A DNA stretch of 64,000 nt, taken from Proteiniclasticum sp043951855 (GTDB taxonomy: Bacteria; Bacillota; Clostridia; Clostridiales; Clostridiaceae). The translations under genes and the position numbers were made by a program. The stretch is taken from positions 248,001 to 312,000 of the forward strand of contig NZ_JBINJW010000001.1 of NCBI RefSeq assembly GCF_043951855.1, in the 5' to 3' direction. Within the stretch, counting starts at the first letter, position 1, and each line of letters starts with the position of its first letter. The notes beneath the pieces were generated by a model that saw only the letters and a program-made list of their open reading frames with translations, did not search any database and was not told the origin of the DNA. This document shows, in pieces, positions 37,220 through 45,718 of the stretch.

Positions 37220-38602
37220 CTAATCTTCCATAAAGGAAATCAATTGAATTCTGCCGCTTTTTACTGCTGTTTCCATGGCCTTCTTTGTAAAACCATTTTT
37301 ACTGAACAAGATAAAATATTTTTCAGCTGCATCAAAAAGTGCGCTCTTTTCCATGAGATGATCTATGACCTCCATACCGATCTTTCTATTGGTCCATTTC
37401 ACCTCGCATAATACTGCTGCTGCCCTACCAAAACCCACAACATCAATCTCTTCTTCACGTTTCAGTTTAGGATTATTTCCCCACCACCTTCCGCGAGCAG
37501 TGATGAGAACAGGAAGACTTCCTTTTCTGTTCATTCTGTCGAAGTAGTCCAGAAAAATCTCTTCAAATCCTTCCCCCATGAAATTCGGCAGATCTTTCTT
37601 CACCTGTTCCTGATATAGACGATCACCAAGACCAATCTCAATGGCACTCCTATTCTGGAAAACATACCGGTACCAGAACCTGAAGGATCCATCGCTTATC
37701 CTGTAGATTGTTTTCCTTGAAGTCATCTCTCCGATGGGCTTCTCTTTCAGCAGTATGCCAAGTTCTATCAGATTATCCAGATAATTGTTGATTGCACCTG
37801 TACTTTTTTGAACCTTGGTCGCAATCTCATTGTTTTTCCGAGCACCTCCTGCAATAACCTCAAGTATCGCATTATACGCTCCAGGTTCTCTTAGTTCCTG
37901 TTTCAGGAAGCTTACCGGTTCTTCATACATCCTGCCTGAAGTAGTGAAGAACAGAGCCGTAAGATTTTCATCCAGCGTTTTTCTCTTATCCACGTAACTT
38001 AAATACTCTGCTACTCCGCCAGTTGCGCAGTGGAGCAAGGCAATGTCCTCCTTCTTCATTGGCGCAAGAAATGTTTCTGTTTCAAAAAAGCTGAACGCCT
38101 TGAGCCTGATCTGCATCGTTCTTCTGCCATAAAGAGGACTTTTCATACCCAGCACCTGATTTTCCATGAAACTCATGGAAGATCCACATAAAATCAGATG
38201 AAGTCTGGTATTTCTCCAGTTATGATCACAGTATTTCTGGATGAGTGAAGAGATTCCAGGATAGGCTGCGGCTAAGTATGGAAATTCGTCTAATACAAAA
38301 ACCAACCTCTCCTTCTTCGAAATCTCTGTCAGGTAATCAAACAAAGCCTCGAAATCAGAGAATCCATTAAACCGAAACTCAGTGCCTGAATATTCCAGTA
38401 CAAGTTTAGACAGCATCTCCAGGTTCTTCTCCCCACTGGTTTCCGTTGCCATGTAGTAGACCGCATTTTTATCTCTGATATATTGTCGGATCAGTTCCGT
38501 TTTACCAATCCTTCGTCTACCGTAGATTACAGTGAAATGAAAATCACTGCTCTTGTATTGATCCTCTAATAAATCCAGTTCTTCTTTTCGACCAACAAAC
38601 AT
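37220..38602 (-). CDS. Archaeal-type ATPase with DUF234 C-terminus
   Basis: P-loop protein of about 460 aa. Walker A in YGRRRIGKTEL, Walker B LVFVLDEFPYL, sensor region LILCGSSMSFME, then a winged-helix segment (NNEIATKVQKSTGAINNYLDNLIELGIL) and a C-terminal DUF234 domain with EEIDVVGF and CEVKW, a PD-(D/E)XK nuclease-like core. These ATPases are often mobile or toxin-like and of unknown role. Visibly more AT-rich than its neighbours, which suggests transfer. Start at ATG 38602 after GAGGTG. Repeated upstream motifs suggest tight control. Confidence 0.85.
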   Translation of the reverse strand: MFVGRKEELDLLEDQYKSSDFHFTVIYGRRRIGKTELIRQYIRDKNAVYYMATETSGEKNLEMLSKLVLEYSGTEFRFNGFSDFEALFDYLTEISKKERLVFVLDEFPYLAAAYPGISSLIQKYCDHNWRNTRLHLILCGSSMSFMENQVLGMKSPLYGRRTMQIRLKAFSFFETETFLAPMKKEDIALLHCATGGVAEYLSYVDKRKTLDENLTALFFTTSGRMYEEPVSFLKQELREPGAYNAILEVIAGGARKNNEIATKVQKSTGAINNYLDNLIELGILLKEKPIGEMTSRKTIYRISDGSFRFWYRYVFQNRSAIEIGLGDRLYQEQVKKDLPNFMGEGFEEIFLDYFDRMNRKGSLPVLITARGRWWGNNPKLKREEEIDVVGFGRAAAVLCEVKWTNRKIGMEVIDHLMEKSALFDAAEKYFILFSKNGFTKKAMETAVKSGRIQLISFMED

Positions 38603-38625
38603 CCCTTTCACCTCATTCGAGCAAA

Positions 38626-38670
38626 TTATGATTTAGTAGCTTATGATTTAGTATAACATAATATACTAAA
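38626..38670. repeat. Direct and inverted repeats upstream of the DUF234 ATPase gene
   Basis: TTATGATTTAGTA occurs at 38626-38638 and 38641-38653 (15-bp period), and TTTAGTATA (38647-38655) is mirrored by TATACTAAA (38662-38670). This overlaps the likely promoter about 25-70 nt before the start and looks like an operator array. Confidence 0.55.
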
Positions 38671-38762
38671 TTACGATATACCAATTGGTAATATCATGAA
38701 ACACTACTTTGACACAGAAATTGATGATCTGAAATCAAGGGAGTCCGAAGCCTTTATCTGTA

Positions 38763-38792
38763 AAAAGAAAAAAAGATCTGCGATGCAGATCT
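38763..38792 (-). terminator. Terminator of the cysteine desulfidase gene
   Basis: AGATCTGC-GAT-GCAGATCT hairpin (38774-38792); on the minus strand followed by a run of seven Ts. Confidence 0.88.
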
Positions 38793-38806
38793 GGTCTTCT
38801 ATAAAA

Positions 38807-40093
38807 TCAGTTGTTGATGAGTTTGTTTTCCTTCTCCAGCATGATGTCCAGAATGATCCGGTCTGACTCCACACCGCCTTCGGTGCTGAGAAGACAGAGA
38901 TTCTCTATGGTTTTCTCTGGATCATGGTCAATGATGCCGTCATGGCTTCCTATGGCAATACCGTTTAATGCCAGAGAGGAAGAAAGACATGCTGCACTGG
39001 TGCAGGTTGCTACCTTCAGTGCACACCCGCCTTTTGCTCCATCACAGAGAATGCCTGTTACATTTCCCAGCATGTTCTGAACCGATGCATAGATGTCTTC
39101 TTTCCTGCCGCCCTGAAGATAGGTGATGCCACAGCTTGCTCCAGTGGCTGCTATGGTTGCTCCGCATAGCGCTGAGAGCCTGCCGAACTTCGTCTTGATG
39201 TAGATCGTCACCAGATGACTTAAGGCTACCGCCCGAAGAAGCTCTTCGTAGGATAATCCAAGTTTTTCCCAGTATGCGATAACTGGAAGGGTTGCCGTGA
39301 TGCCCTGATTTCCGCTTCCTGAATTGCTCATGACGCTGAAGGAAGACCCTGCCATTCTGGCATCGGACCCTGCCGCTGTCAGTGCCATGGCATAATTTGT
39401 AGGGTCCATGACCTGATGTCCATTCTCCATGGATTCATAGATGGTCTTTCCCACTCGGAGTCCGTAATCATGAAGAATCCCTTCTTCTCCGATGCGTTTG
39501 TTGATCTTTATGCTTTCCTCCACTTTGGACAGCTTTGAGACATCCACGTGCTCAATGAATGCCCAGATACTGTCCATGCTCATGAAGCTTGTATCATTCA
39601 CAGGAAGCTCATCGATTTTATCTTCCACACTGAAAAAGACTCTTCCGTCGGTTTCAATCCGTGTGATGTTCGTATGTCGATCTTCGACGATCACCCTGGA
39701 GGAGGATCCTTCCGATTTTGCAAGTACTTCTATATAGAGCTTCTTTGGATGATCCGATTTTCTTATGCTGATCCTGCCTTCTTCAATCATCTTCAATGCT
39801 TTTTCAATATCCGCTTCCTTGATGCCACAGAGCACTTCCAGATTCTTGTCAGCATCACTGAGTGATCCCAGTGCAGCCGCCAGATTCATTCCTGTTTTAC
39901 CGGTGCCTGGAATATTCACACCCATGGCGTTTTTGATGATGTTTGCACTGGCATAGACTTCCAGTGATAGTAGTTCACCCTTTAGGTGCTTTGCAGCCAT
40001 GGCCGAAGCATAGGCGATGGCAATGGGCTCTGTGCAGCCCAGTGCGATGACAAGTTCCCGATCCAGTACTTCCAGAAAAGCTTTTTCCAACAT
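38807..40093 (-). CDS. L-cysteine desulfidase family protein (CyuA/CdsB, UPF0597)
   Basis: About 428 aa iron-sulfur enzyme expected to split L-cysteine into pyruvate, ammonia and sulfide. ALGCTEPIAIAYA at the N-terminus and the cysteine blocks LCGATIAATGASCG and CDGAKGGCALK provide the Fe-S ligands and base. SNSGSGNQGITATLPV is the family signature. The start at 40093 follows GGGGGGAT; a longer frame to 40123 lacks a site. Monocistronic; gives sulfide and pyruvate and fits the sulfur-handling genes upstream. Confidence 0.9.
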   Translation of the reverse strand: MLEKAFLEVLDRELVIALGCTEPIAIAYASAMAAKHLKGELLSLEVYASANIIKNAMGVNIPGTGKTGMNLAAALGSLSDADKNLEVLCGIKEADIEKALKMIEEGRISIRKSDHPKKLYIEVLAKSEGSSSRVIVEDRHTNITRIETDGRVFFSVEDKIDELPVNDTSFMSMDSIWAFIEHVDVSKLSKVEESIKINKRIGEEGILHDYGLRVGKTIYESMENGHQVMDPTNYAMALTAAGSDARMAGSSFSVMSNSGSGNQGITATLPVIAYWEKLGLSYEELLRAVALSHLVTIYIKTKFGRLSALCGATIAATGASCGITYLQGGRKEDIYASVQNMLGNVTGILCDGAKGGCALKVATCTSAACLSSSLALNGIAIGSHDGIIDHDPEKTIENLCLLSTEGGVESDRIILDIMLEKENKLINN

Positions 40094-40319
40094 AATATCC
40101 CCCCGATTATGCACATTTCCCAAGATTTCATGGAAGAGTCTACTCTTCCTGCATGTATGTTCTCATACCCTATCTCTGCTCCCATTATAACAGAGGTGCT
40201 CCCTTCTCAGCTAGTTAAAACCCCCTGAAACAGAAGAAAAACCACCATTTCGGAAATCAACTTCCTCCTGATGATTTTTCATTTCTCTATGCCATACAAC
40301 TGTATACGGCAGGGTTACA

Positions 40320-41030
40320 CTAGACCAGAAGAAGCGCATCCAGATCCAGAACATGAATCCTGTTTCCAGAAAGCTGCTTTATGATTTCCGCTTCTTCCAG
40401 TTCCAGTAGCTTTCTGCTGATGGTTTCCGGTGTGGTGCCCAGGTGGGATGCCAGGTCCTTTCGCTTCATGGGAATTTCAACGATGTCTTTCTCGCCATAG
40501 CGATCCAATGTTTCGGCAATATACATGGCGATTCTTGTATCCACTTTTTCCGTGGCGAATCGTGTTGCCTGCTTCTCCGAAGCTTCCAGTCTTTTTGAGA
40601 ACTCGGAAAGCACCTTCATGGCAATGGTGGGATATTTAAGAAGAAGAAGAGACATGTCTTCTCTTTTCACCATGCAGATCTGAACATCTTCCAGGGCTTC
40701 TGCATAGGAGTCATGGAGATCTTCATTAAAGAGCGCCAGTTCTCCGGTGAATTCTCCTGGAGTCAGGATTCTCTGAATCTGATCCTTGCCGGATTCTGAC
40801 ATTCTATAGATTTTCACCTTTCCCCGGCTCACGATGTAGAGGGCATCGGATGGTTCCTGCGCTCTATAGATGGTCTCTCCCCTCTTGTATTCCACTGCAT
40901 GGGTCAGCTCTGATATCTCAATCATCTGATCTTCCGTCAGATGATTGAAGATGGGGACCAGAGAGATGCAGTGGTCATGATGCATTGCCCCATGGGCGCT
41001 GCAGGTTTTTCCGTTTTCTTCTTTTTCCAT
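40320..41030 (-). CDS. Crp/Fnr-family regulator with Cys/His-rich N-terminus
   Basis: Transcription factor of 236 aa: cyclic-nucleotide-binding-like beta-roll (about 25-140), dimer helix, and HTH with recognition helix TTPETISRKLLEL. The ETISR pattern equals that of Fnr, which reads TTGAT. The N-terminus has Cys10, His13, His17, His18, His20 and Cys21, a likely metal or cluster site; a third Cys sits near residue 117. It is the last gene behind the P-type ATPase and metallochaperone, and two perfect TTGAT-N4-ATCAA boxes lie before those genes, so autoregulation of the operon is likely. Confidence 0.9.
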   Translation of the reverse strand: MEKEENGKTCSAHGAMHHDHCISLVPIFNHLTEDQMIEISELTHAVEYKRGETIYRAQEPSDALYIVSRGKVKIYRMSESGKDQIQRILTPGEFTGELALFNEDLHDSYAEALEDVQICMVKREDMSLLLLKYPTIAMKVLSEFSKRLEASEKQATRFATEKVDTRIAMYIAETLDRYGEKDIVEIPMKRKDLASHLGTTPETISRKLLELEEAEIIKQLSGNRIHVLDLDALLLV

Positions 41031-41096
41031 GTTATCTCCTCCTGGTCCTCTTCTTTGTATTTACATAATCTTTGTTATGTGATGTCTTTCAGTTCT

Positions 41097-41315
41097 TTAT
41101 TCTTTCATACTGAGCACATCATAGCCCAGATTCATGATTTTACGGTTCAGTTCCTTCGGTGTCACTTCCTCTTCATTATAACTGATTTTCACCTTGCTGG
41201 AATTGAAAAGCACCGTGGAAGTTTCCACACCTTCCGTCTTTTCCAGCACCGTTTCAATCTTCTTCACACAGGTCGGGCAAGTCAGCTGTTCCAGCTGCAT
41301 TACAAGTTTTTTCAT
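41097..41315 (-). CDS. Heavy-metal-associated (HMA) domain metallochaperone
   Basis: Small CopZ-like protein of 72 aa with the metal motif LTCPTCVKKIE (CxxC) and the ferredoxin-like beta-alpha-beta pattern; C-terminal MNLGYDVL is typical. The start is ATG 41315, set by GGAGGA; the frame reaches 41354 but without a site. The adjacent ATPase has no HMA domain of its own, so this protein probably supplies or senses the metal in trans. Confidence 0.88.
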   Translation of the reverse strand: MKKLVMQLEQLTCPTCVKKIETVLEKTEGVETSTVLFNSSKVKISYNEEEVTPKELNRKIMNLGYDVLSMKE

Positions 41316-41364
41316 ATTTGATTCCTCCATTTTCATCTTTATTGTCTTCATCATATCCTGTATT

Positions 41365-43278
41365 CTATGAGGATACCTTGATATCCATCAAGTTTTCCAG
41401 ATTCTTTTCACTTTCGGCAACCAGGTTCTTTCTTCTGTATTTCACCAGTCTCATGGCATTTAAGATCACGAGGATTACACTGGCTTCATGAATGAACATG
41501 CCTTCCGCCAGATGAATTCTTCCGCTGAGCACTCCAGCGAGAAGAAGTGCCACCACGCCTACCGCAAACCAGATGTTCTGCTTCATATTTCTAACAGTGG
41601 CCTTGGCCAGGCTGTATGCATGGGTCAGCTGCCTGAAGTTGTCTCCCAGCAGAACCAGGTCTGCTGTTTCAAGCGCCACGTCTGTACCTCCGTCTCCCAT
41701 GGCAAGCCCGATATCCGCTGTGGCAATGGCTGGTGCATCATTGATGCCGTCTCCTGCCATAAGCACTACTTTACCTTCCTTCTTCAGCTTCTCTACGAAG
41801 TCCAGCTTGTCTTTGGGCAGAAGCTCCGCATGGTATTCGTCCAGTTCCAGTTCTCTGGCCACCAGCTCCGCTGTATGTCGGTTATCTCCGGTGAGCATGA
41901 TGATCTGTCTGATTCCGGATGCTCTCAGCTCTTTCAGAGAGGAAAACGCATCTTCTCTGATCTGATCCCTGATGAGAAACAGTCCACTTATTACTCCATC
42001 CACTGCAGTGAACACCACAGTATTTCCCTGCTTTTCTCCACGGACAGCTTCCTTTTCCGCTGCACGCTCTATCTCTATGCCATGCTCTTCCATGAGTTTA
42101 CGGTTTCCTATGGCGATGACTTTTTCATGAAGCTTTGCTGTGATTCCGCGCCCTTTCTCCACCAGCAGATTTTCAAGATCTCCGCTGACTTCAATGTTTC
42201 GCGCTTTGGCTTCCTTCACGATGGTCTGCCCGAGATGATGTTCTGATGCGTTTTCAACGGTGGCTGTCAGTCTCAGAAGTTCTTCCTCGCTGATTTCCTG
42301 GAAGGTTCGGATTCCTGACACTTCAGGTTTCCCCTTGGTGAGTGTTCCTGTTTTATCAAAGACCAGCGTGTCCACTTTGGAGAGTCTGTCCATGACTTCT
42401 CCGCCTTTCACAAGAACACCGTTTTTCGCACCGTTTCCGATTCCAGCCACATTGGATACAGGCGCGCCTATGACGAGAGCACCCGGACAGGCGACAACCA
42501 GAAAAGTGATGGCGATATGCAGATTCTGGGTGATGAAATAGACAAGCACGGAAAGGACCACTACACCCGGTGTATAGATCTGTGCGAACTTATCCAGAAA
42601 TCTGGCCGCTTTGGATTTGGCTTCCTGTGCCTCTTCCACCAGTTCGATGATTTTGGAGAATGTGGTATCTTCTCCCACTTTCTCTGCAGTCATCTCCACG
42701 TATCCATGATCAAGTAAACTCCCGCTGAAGAGCTTATCTCCTTTTCCCTTGATTACGGGAACGGATTCTCCGGTGATGGCGGCTTCATTGATGGATGCTT
42801 CTCCAGAAAGGATGGTTCCGTCCACAGCCACTTTTCCTCCGGACCTTATCATGATGGTGTCTCCTTCCGTTATGTCATCCACCGAAACGACCACACCTTC
42901 TCCGTTTCTTAAAACCATGGCTTCCTGGGGTGCCATATCCAGTAGATTCTTGAGCGAAGAACGGGTCTTCTCCAGCGTTCTAGCTTCCAGATAGGCGCCG
43001 AAGAGAAACAGGAAGGTGACCACGGAGGATTCCATATATTCCTGTATGTAGAGTGCACCGACTACGGCAATGATGACCAGAAGTTCAATGCTGAACGCCT
43101 TCATTCTCAAGCTCTGGAATGCCTTCATTCCGATTGGTATACTTGCAAGGACTGTGGCGGTGACAAGGGCAGCGTTTCTTGCCGCCTCCATGTCTGCATT
43201 CCCGAAAATGATTCCTGCAAGAATCAGAACAAAGGAAAGTGCTGTAATCCGGTTTTTGTATTTCATGATGATACTCAT
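41365..43278 (-). CDS. Heavy-metal-translocating P1B-type ATPase with CPG motif
   Basis: Membrane metal pump of 637 aa. Phosphorylation site FDKTGTLTKG, phosphatase loop ITGESVP, hinge GDGINDAPAIATADIGLAMG. The TM6 metal motif reads VVACPGALVIGAP instead of the usual CPC or SPC, so its metal preference is not predictable. There is no N-terminal HMA domain; one is encoded next door. Start after AGGAGG, 9 nt spacing. First gene of the operon with the HMA protein and the Crp/Fnr regulator. Confidence 0.92.
   Translation of the reverse strand: MSIIMKYKNRITALSFVLILAGIIFGNADMEAARNAALVTATVLASIPIGMKAFQSLRMKAFSIELLVIIAVVGALYIQEYMESSVVTFLFLFGAYLEARTLEKTRSSLKNLLDMAPQEAMVLRNGEGVVVSVDDITEGDTIMIRSGGKVAVDGTILSGEASINEAAITGESVPVIKGKGDKLFSGSLLDHGYVEMTAEKVGEDTTFSKIIELVEEAQEAKSKAARFLDKFAQIYTPGVVVLSVLVYFITQNLHIAITFLVVACPGALVIGAPVSNVAGIGNGAKNGVLVKGGEVMDRLSKVDTLVFDKTGTLTKGKPEVSGIRTFQEISEEELLRLTATVENASEHHLGQTIVKEAKARNIEVSGDLENLLVEKGRGITAKLHEKVIAIGNRKLMEEHGIEIERAAEKEAVRGEKQGNTVVFTAVDGVISGLFLIRDQIREDAFSSLKELRASGIRQIIMLTGDNRHTAELVARELELDEYHAELLPKDKLDFVEKLKKEGKVVLMAGDGINDAPAIATADIGLAMGDGGTDVALETADLVLLGDNFRQLTHAYSLAKATVRNMKQNIWFAVGVVALLLAGVLSGRIHLAEGMFIHEASVILVILNAMRLVKYRRKNLVAESEKNLENLMDIKVSS
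41378..41391. promoter_or_regulatory. Perfect Fnr-type box upstream of the HMA gene
   Basis: TTGAT-ATCC-ATCAA lies inside the last codons of the P-type ATPase gene, 63 nt before the HMA start. It suggests a second, internal promoter controlled by the Crp/Fnr protein. Confidence 0.65.
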
Positions 43279-43343
43279 CTCTTTTTCCTCCTACTATCTT
43301 TTCTTTCTTGTCTCTATTCTAGGATGAAATGAAGAACCTCTCC

Positions 43344-43357
43344 TTGATGTGCATCAA
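43344..43357. promoter_or_regulatory. Perfect Fnr-type box upstream of the P-type ATPase operon
   Basis: TTGAT-GTGC-ATCAA, a full 14-bp palindrome, lies 66 nt before the ATPase start in the divergent gap with the lipoprotein gene. It matches the Fnr/Crp consensus and the recognition helix of the Crp/Fnr protein encoded downstream. Confidence 0.75.
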
Positions 43358-43473
43358 GTTCAGCGTGATTTCCGAAAATATATGTCAGGTTCCAGTAGTG
43401 TTACGGAATTGATACCCTAGCCCCATACAGATGCCCTATACTAAAGTAAAATCAGAACCAGAAGGAGGTTCCC

Positions 43474-43908
43474 ATGAAAAAATCCGCAGCAATTCTCATT
43501 CTTTTTGCTCTGACCCTGACTATGCTTGCCTGTCAGAAGGAAGTCCCAGAGACAGCTTATGAAGAATTCATGACTCAGCTTGAAGAGATGGATTTCAGTG
43601 TGACTGCAGAAAATACAGATAAAGACATCCTGCAAGGGGAGCGCAGATGGCTTACCGTGAACGAAACAGAACACATCACTGTTTATCTGTATGAAAGCGA
43701 GAGCAGCATGGAAAAAGATGCCTCTTTTATCGATGAAGGCGGCACGGGATATCACAACGGCAACAATTCTGTGGAAATCAGCTGGGTCTCCTACCCGCAT
43801 TTCTACAAAACGGATAATCTCATCGTTTTATACGTCGGAGAGAACACCGAGCTCATCCATGCCCTTGAAGACATCCTTGGAGATCAGTTTGCAGGGTATC
43901 AGAGGTGA
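43474..43908 (+). CDS. Small lipoprotein of unknown function
   Basis: Protein of 144 aa with a lipoprotein signal (hydrophobic stretch then LTMLAC, Cys20 as lipid anchor). The mature part is acidic and forms an alpha/beta pattern; no family recognised. GAAGGAGG precedes the ATG. It is divergent from the metal ATPase operon and shares its control region with the Fnr-type box, so co-regulation is possible. Confidence 0.75.
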   Translation: MKKSAAILILFALTLTMLACQKEVPETAYEEFMTQLEEMDFSVTAENTDKDILQGERRWLTVNETEHITVYLYESESSMEKDASFIDEGGTGYHNGNNSVEISWVSYPHFYKTDNLIVLYVGENTELIHALEDILGDQFAGYQR

Positions 43909-43939
43909 AGAAAGAATTCTTAAAGTCTGTATGAATAGC

Positions 43940-43992
43940 AAAAAAAGAAGAAGGCCAGCTTCTCCATTGAAATTGGCCTTCTTCCTGTTTTA
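43940..43992. terminator. Bidirectional terminator
   Basis: GAAGAAGGCCA (43947-43957) pairs with TGGCCTTCTTC (43974-43984); A-run before and TTTT after allow function on both strands, for the lipoprotein gene and the convergent SDR gene. Confidence 0.8.
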
Positions 43993-44021
43993 ACTTCTTT
44001 CAGTTCTCATTTCCACTCTTT

Positions 44022-44804
44022 CTAATAGAGTACAGACTGTCCTCCATCTATGGCGATGACCTGTCCATTGACATAGGATGCATCATCCGAGAGCAGAAAT
44101 GCGACGACTTTCGCCACCTCTTCCGGCTGTCCCAGTCTTCTTGCCGGATTTCTCTTGGCAAACTCCTTCTGAGCCTCCTCCGGATTATCCGGATTGATCT
44201 GCTTGAAGGAACCTTCCACCATCGGTGTAAGAATCGCTCCTGGTGCTATGGAGTTGACGTTGATTCCGGCTTCTGAATATTCCACTGCCGCACTTTTGGT
44301 CATCCCTGTCACTGCATGCTTGCTGGCTATATAAGGCGACTGGTTCTCAAGGCCCAGAATTCCCGCTACAGATGCAGTATTCACGATCTTTCCGTAGTTC
44401 TGCTTTTTCATGATGGGCAGTACAAACCTCAGTCCGTAATAGACACCCATGAGATTGATCTGAATGACCTTGTTGAACATGTCCAGATCATATTCGCCCA
44501 TGGAGGCCTGTTTTCCTTCGATTCCGGCATTATTGTAGAATCCGTCGATTCTTCCGAATTTCTTCATGGTCTCATCCACATAGTTTTTCACTTCTTCTTC
44601 TCTGGAAACATCCGCTTTCACTGTGAGGATTTCTGCTTCTCCATATTCTTTCAGCAGAGCCTCTTTCTTTTCCTTCAGCCCTTCCTCATCGATATCCACG
44701 AGTGACAGTTTCGCTCCTCTAGATAGGAGTTCCTTTGCAGTTGCAAATCCCAGCCCAGAAGCACCTCCAGTAATCAGCATCACTTTGTCTTTCAAGTTCT
44801 TCAT
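44022..44804 (-). CDS. Short-chain dehydrogenase/reductase (SDR)
   Basis: NAD(P)-dependent oxidoreductase of 260 aa. Cofactor motif TGGASGLGFA, NNAG (FYNNAGIEG), catalytic Ser in NTASVAGI and YIASK. The Asp of SLVDIDEEG after the second strand favours NAD(H). Similar to 3-oxoacyl-ACP reductase or glucose-dehydrogenase-like SDRs; the substrate is unknown. AAGGAGGATAATC precedes ATG. An inverted repeat lies between promoter and start. Confidence 0.9.
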   Translation of the reverse strand: MKNLKDKVMLITGGASGLGFATAKELLSRGAKLSLVDIDEEGLKEKKEALLKEYGEAEILTVKADVSREEEVKNYVDETMKKFGRIDGFYNNAGIEGKQASMGEYDLDMFNKVIQINLMGVYYGLRFVLPIMKKQNYGKIVNTASVAGILGLENQSPYIASKHAVTGMTKSAAVEYSEAGINVNSIAPGAILTPMVEGSFKQINPDNPEEAQKEFAKRNPARRLGQPEEVAKVVAFLLSDDASYVNGQVIAIDGGQSVLY

Positions 44805-44819
44805 GATTATCCTCCTTGT

Positions 44820-44841
44820 ATAATGGTTCTGATACCATTAT
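44820..44841. promoter_or_regulatory. Operator-like inverted repeat before the SDR gene
   Basis: ATAATGGT-N6-ACCATTAT, perfect 8-bp arms, 16 nt before the start codon. A third copy of ATAATGGT lies at 44886-44893 within the palindromic ATTACATAATGGTAAT. Three copies suggest repressor binding. Confidence 0.5.
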
Positions 44842-44900
44842 CTCATGGCAGACAAAGGATTAGAATGATTTCCAAGAATCATTACATAATGGTAATGCTC

Positions 44901-44924
44901 TGTTTTCATTTCTCACACTCTGTT
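44901..44924. repeat. 24-bp dispersed repeat, copy 1
   Basis: The plus-strand sequence starting TGTTTTCATTTCTCACACTC (and 4 more bases) is identical to 45591-45614, 690 bp away. Copy 1 lies upstream of the SDR gene, about 97 nt before its start, in minus orientation. Flanking bases are also partly similar, so it may be the core of a longer duplication. Confidence 0.7.
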
Positions 44925-44968
44925 ATCATCTTTTATGTAGTTTATCTTCAGACAGCTCCTGTTTAAGA

Positions 44969-45364
44969 TCAAGGAGCTGCAAATTCCACTTTGATTCGAT
45001 CCGGGTCTTCAAAAAAGACCGCATAATAATCTTCTCCACCAGCATAGGGATGCCTGTCTTCATAAAGGATGGAGATCCCTCTTGAAGAAAGCTTCTCTGT
45101 CATCTCATCCACATCTTCACGTGACGCAGCATGAAAAGCAAGATGATTGAGTCCCACACCGCATCTGTGATAAGGAATCTCCATGTACCTTTCTTCGGTC
45201 TGAACAAAGACAAGATAGGATTCACCTAGTCTGTAGCTTCTTCCTTCCTTCCATTCCTGGAAAAGCTCATAGCCCAGTTCAGGAAGAAACCATCCCCAGA
45301 AGTCCGTGGACCCCTGAAGATCTGATACATAGATTTCAATGTGATGTATAAGCCCTTTTGACAT
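44969..45364 (-). CDS. VOC/glyoxalase-fold protein
   Basis: Protein of 131 aa in the vicinal-oxygen-chelate fold. Metal-type residues are in LIHHIEIYV (His), LNHLAFHA (His) and IKVEFAAP (Glu). Members include glyoxalases, dioxygenases and fosfomycin-type resistance proteins; the substrate is unknown. AGGGAGG precedes the ATG. Stands alone between the two copies of the 24-bp repeat. Confidence 0.82.
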   Translation of the reverse strand: MSKGLIHHIEIYVSDLQGSTDFWGWFLPELGYELFQEWKEGRSYRLGESYLVFVQTEERYMEIPYHRCGVGLNHLAFHAASREDVDEMTEKLSSRGISILYEDRHPYAGGEDYYAVFFEDPDRIKVEFAAP

Positions 45365-45718
45365 AAGAAAACCTCCCTGTGATCTGAATTCATGTTATCC
45401 TTTGCTTCTCATTTCCACCTTCCTTATTTATATTCTACACCAATTTATCTTCTTCTATTCGAAAAGGGATCCTTTTACAGAATCCCTTTCTTTCAGCTGT
45501 TTTCAGAGCCTTCATCACAGTTACAGGGGGTACCATGAAACTGATGATTTATTCTTATCTTTCATTTACCAGCAGCACCATGAAGTCATTTGTTTTCATT
45601 TCTCACACTCTGTTGTTATTTTCCTACGTGATGCATCATAAAACATCTGCTTCCGTTTTGAGATTGCTTGTCGGACGCAGACCTGTTACTGCTCTTTTCA
45701 CTCTGTCTGATTTCCCTG
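45365..45718. other. Intergenic stretch with hairpin, no convincing gene
   Basis: This 354-nt gap contains a hairpin (AAAGGGAT 45463-45470 with ATCCCTTT 45482-45489, T-rich on both sides) that could end the DUF3842 transcript, and copy 2 of the 24-bp repeat. A short plus-strand frame from 45535 runs antisense into DUF3842 and looks non-coding. Confidence 0.5.
45591..45614. repeat. 24-bp dispersed repeat, copy 2
   Basis: Identical to 44901-44924 and in the same orientation. It lies downstream of DUF3842 and about 227 nt before the VOC start. Confidence 0.7.
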
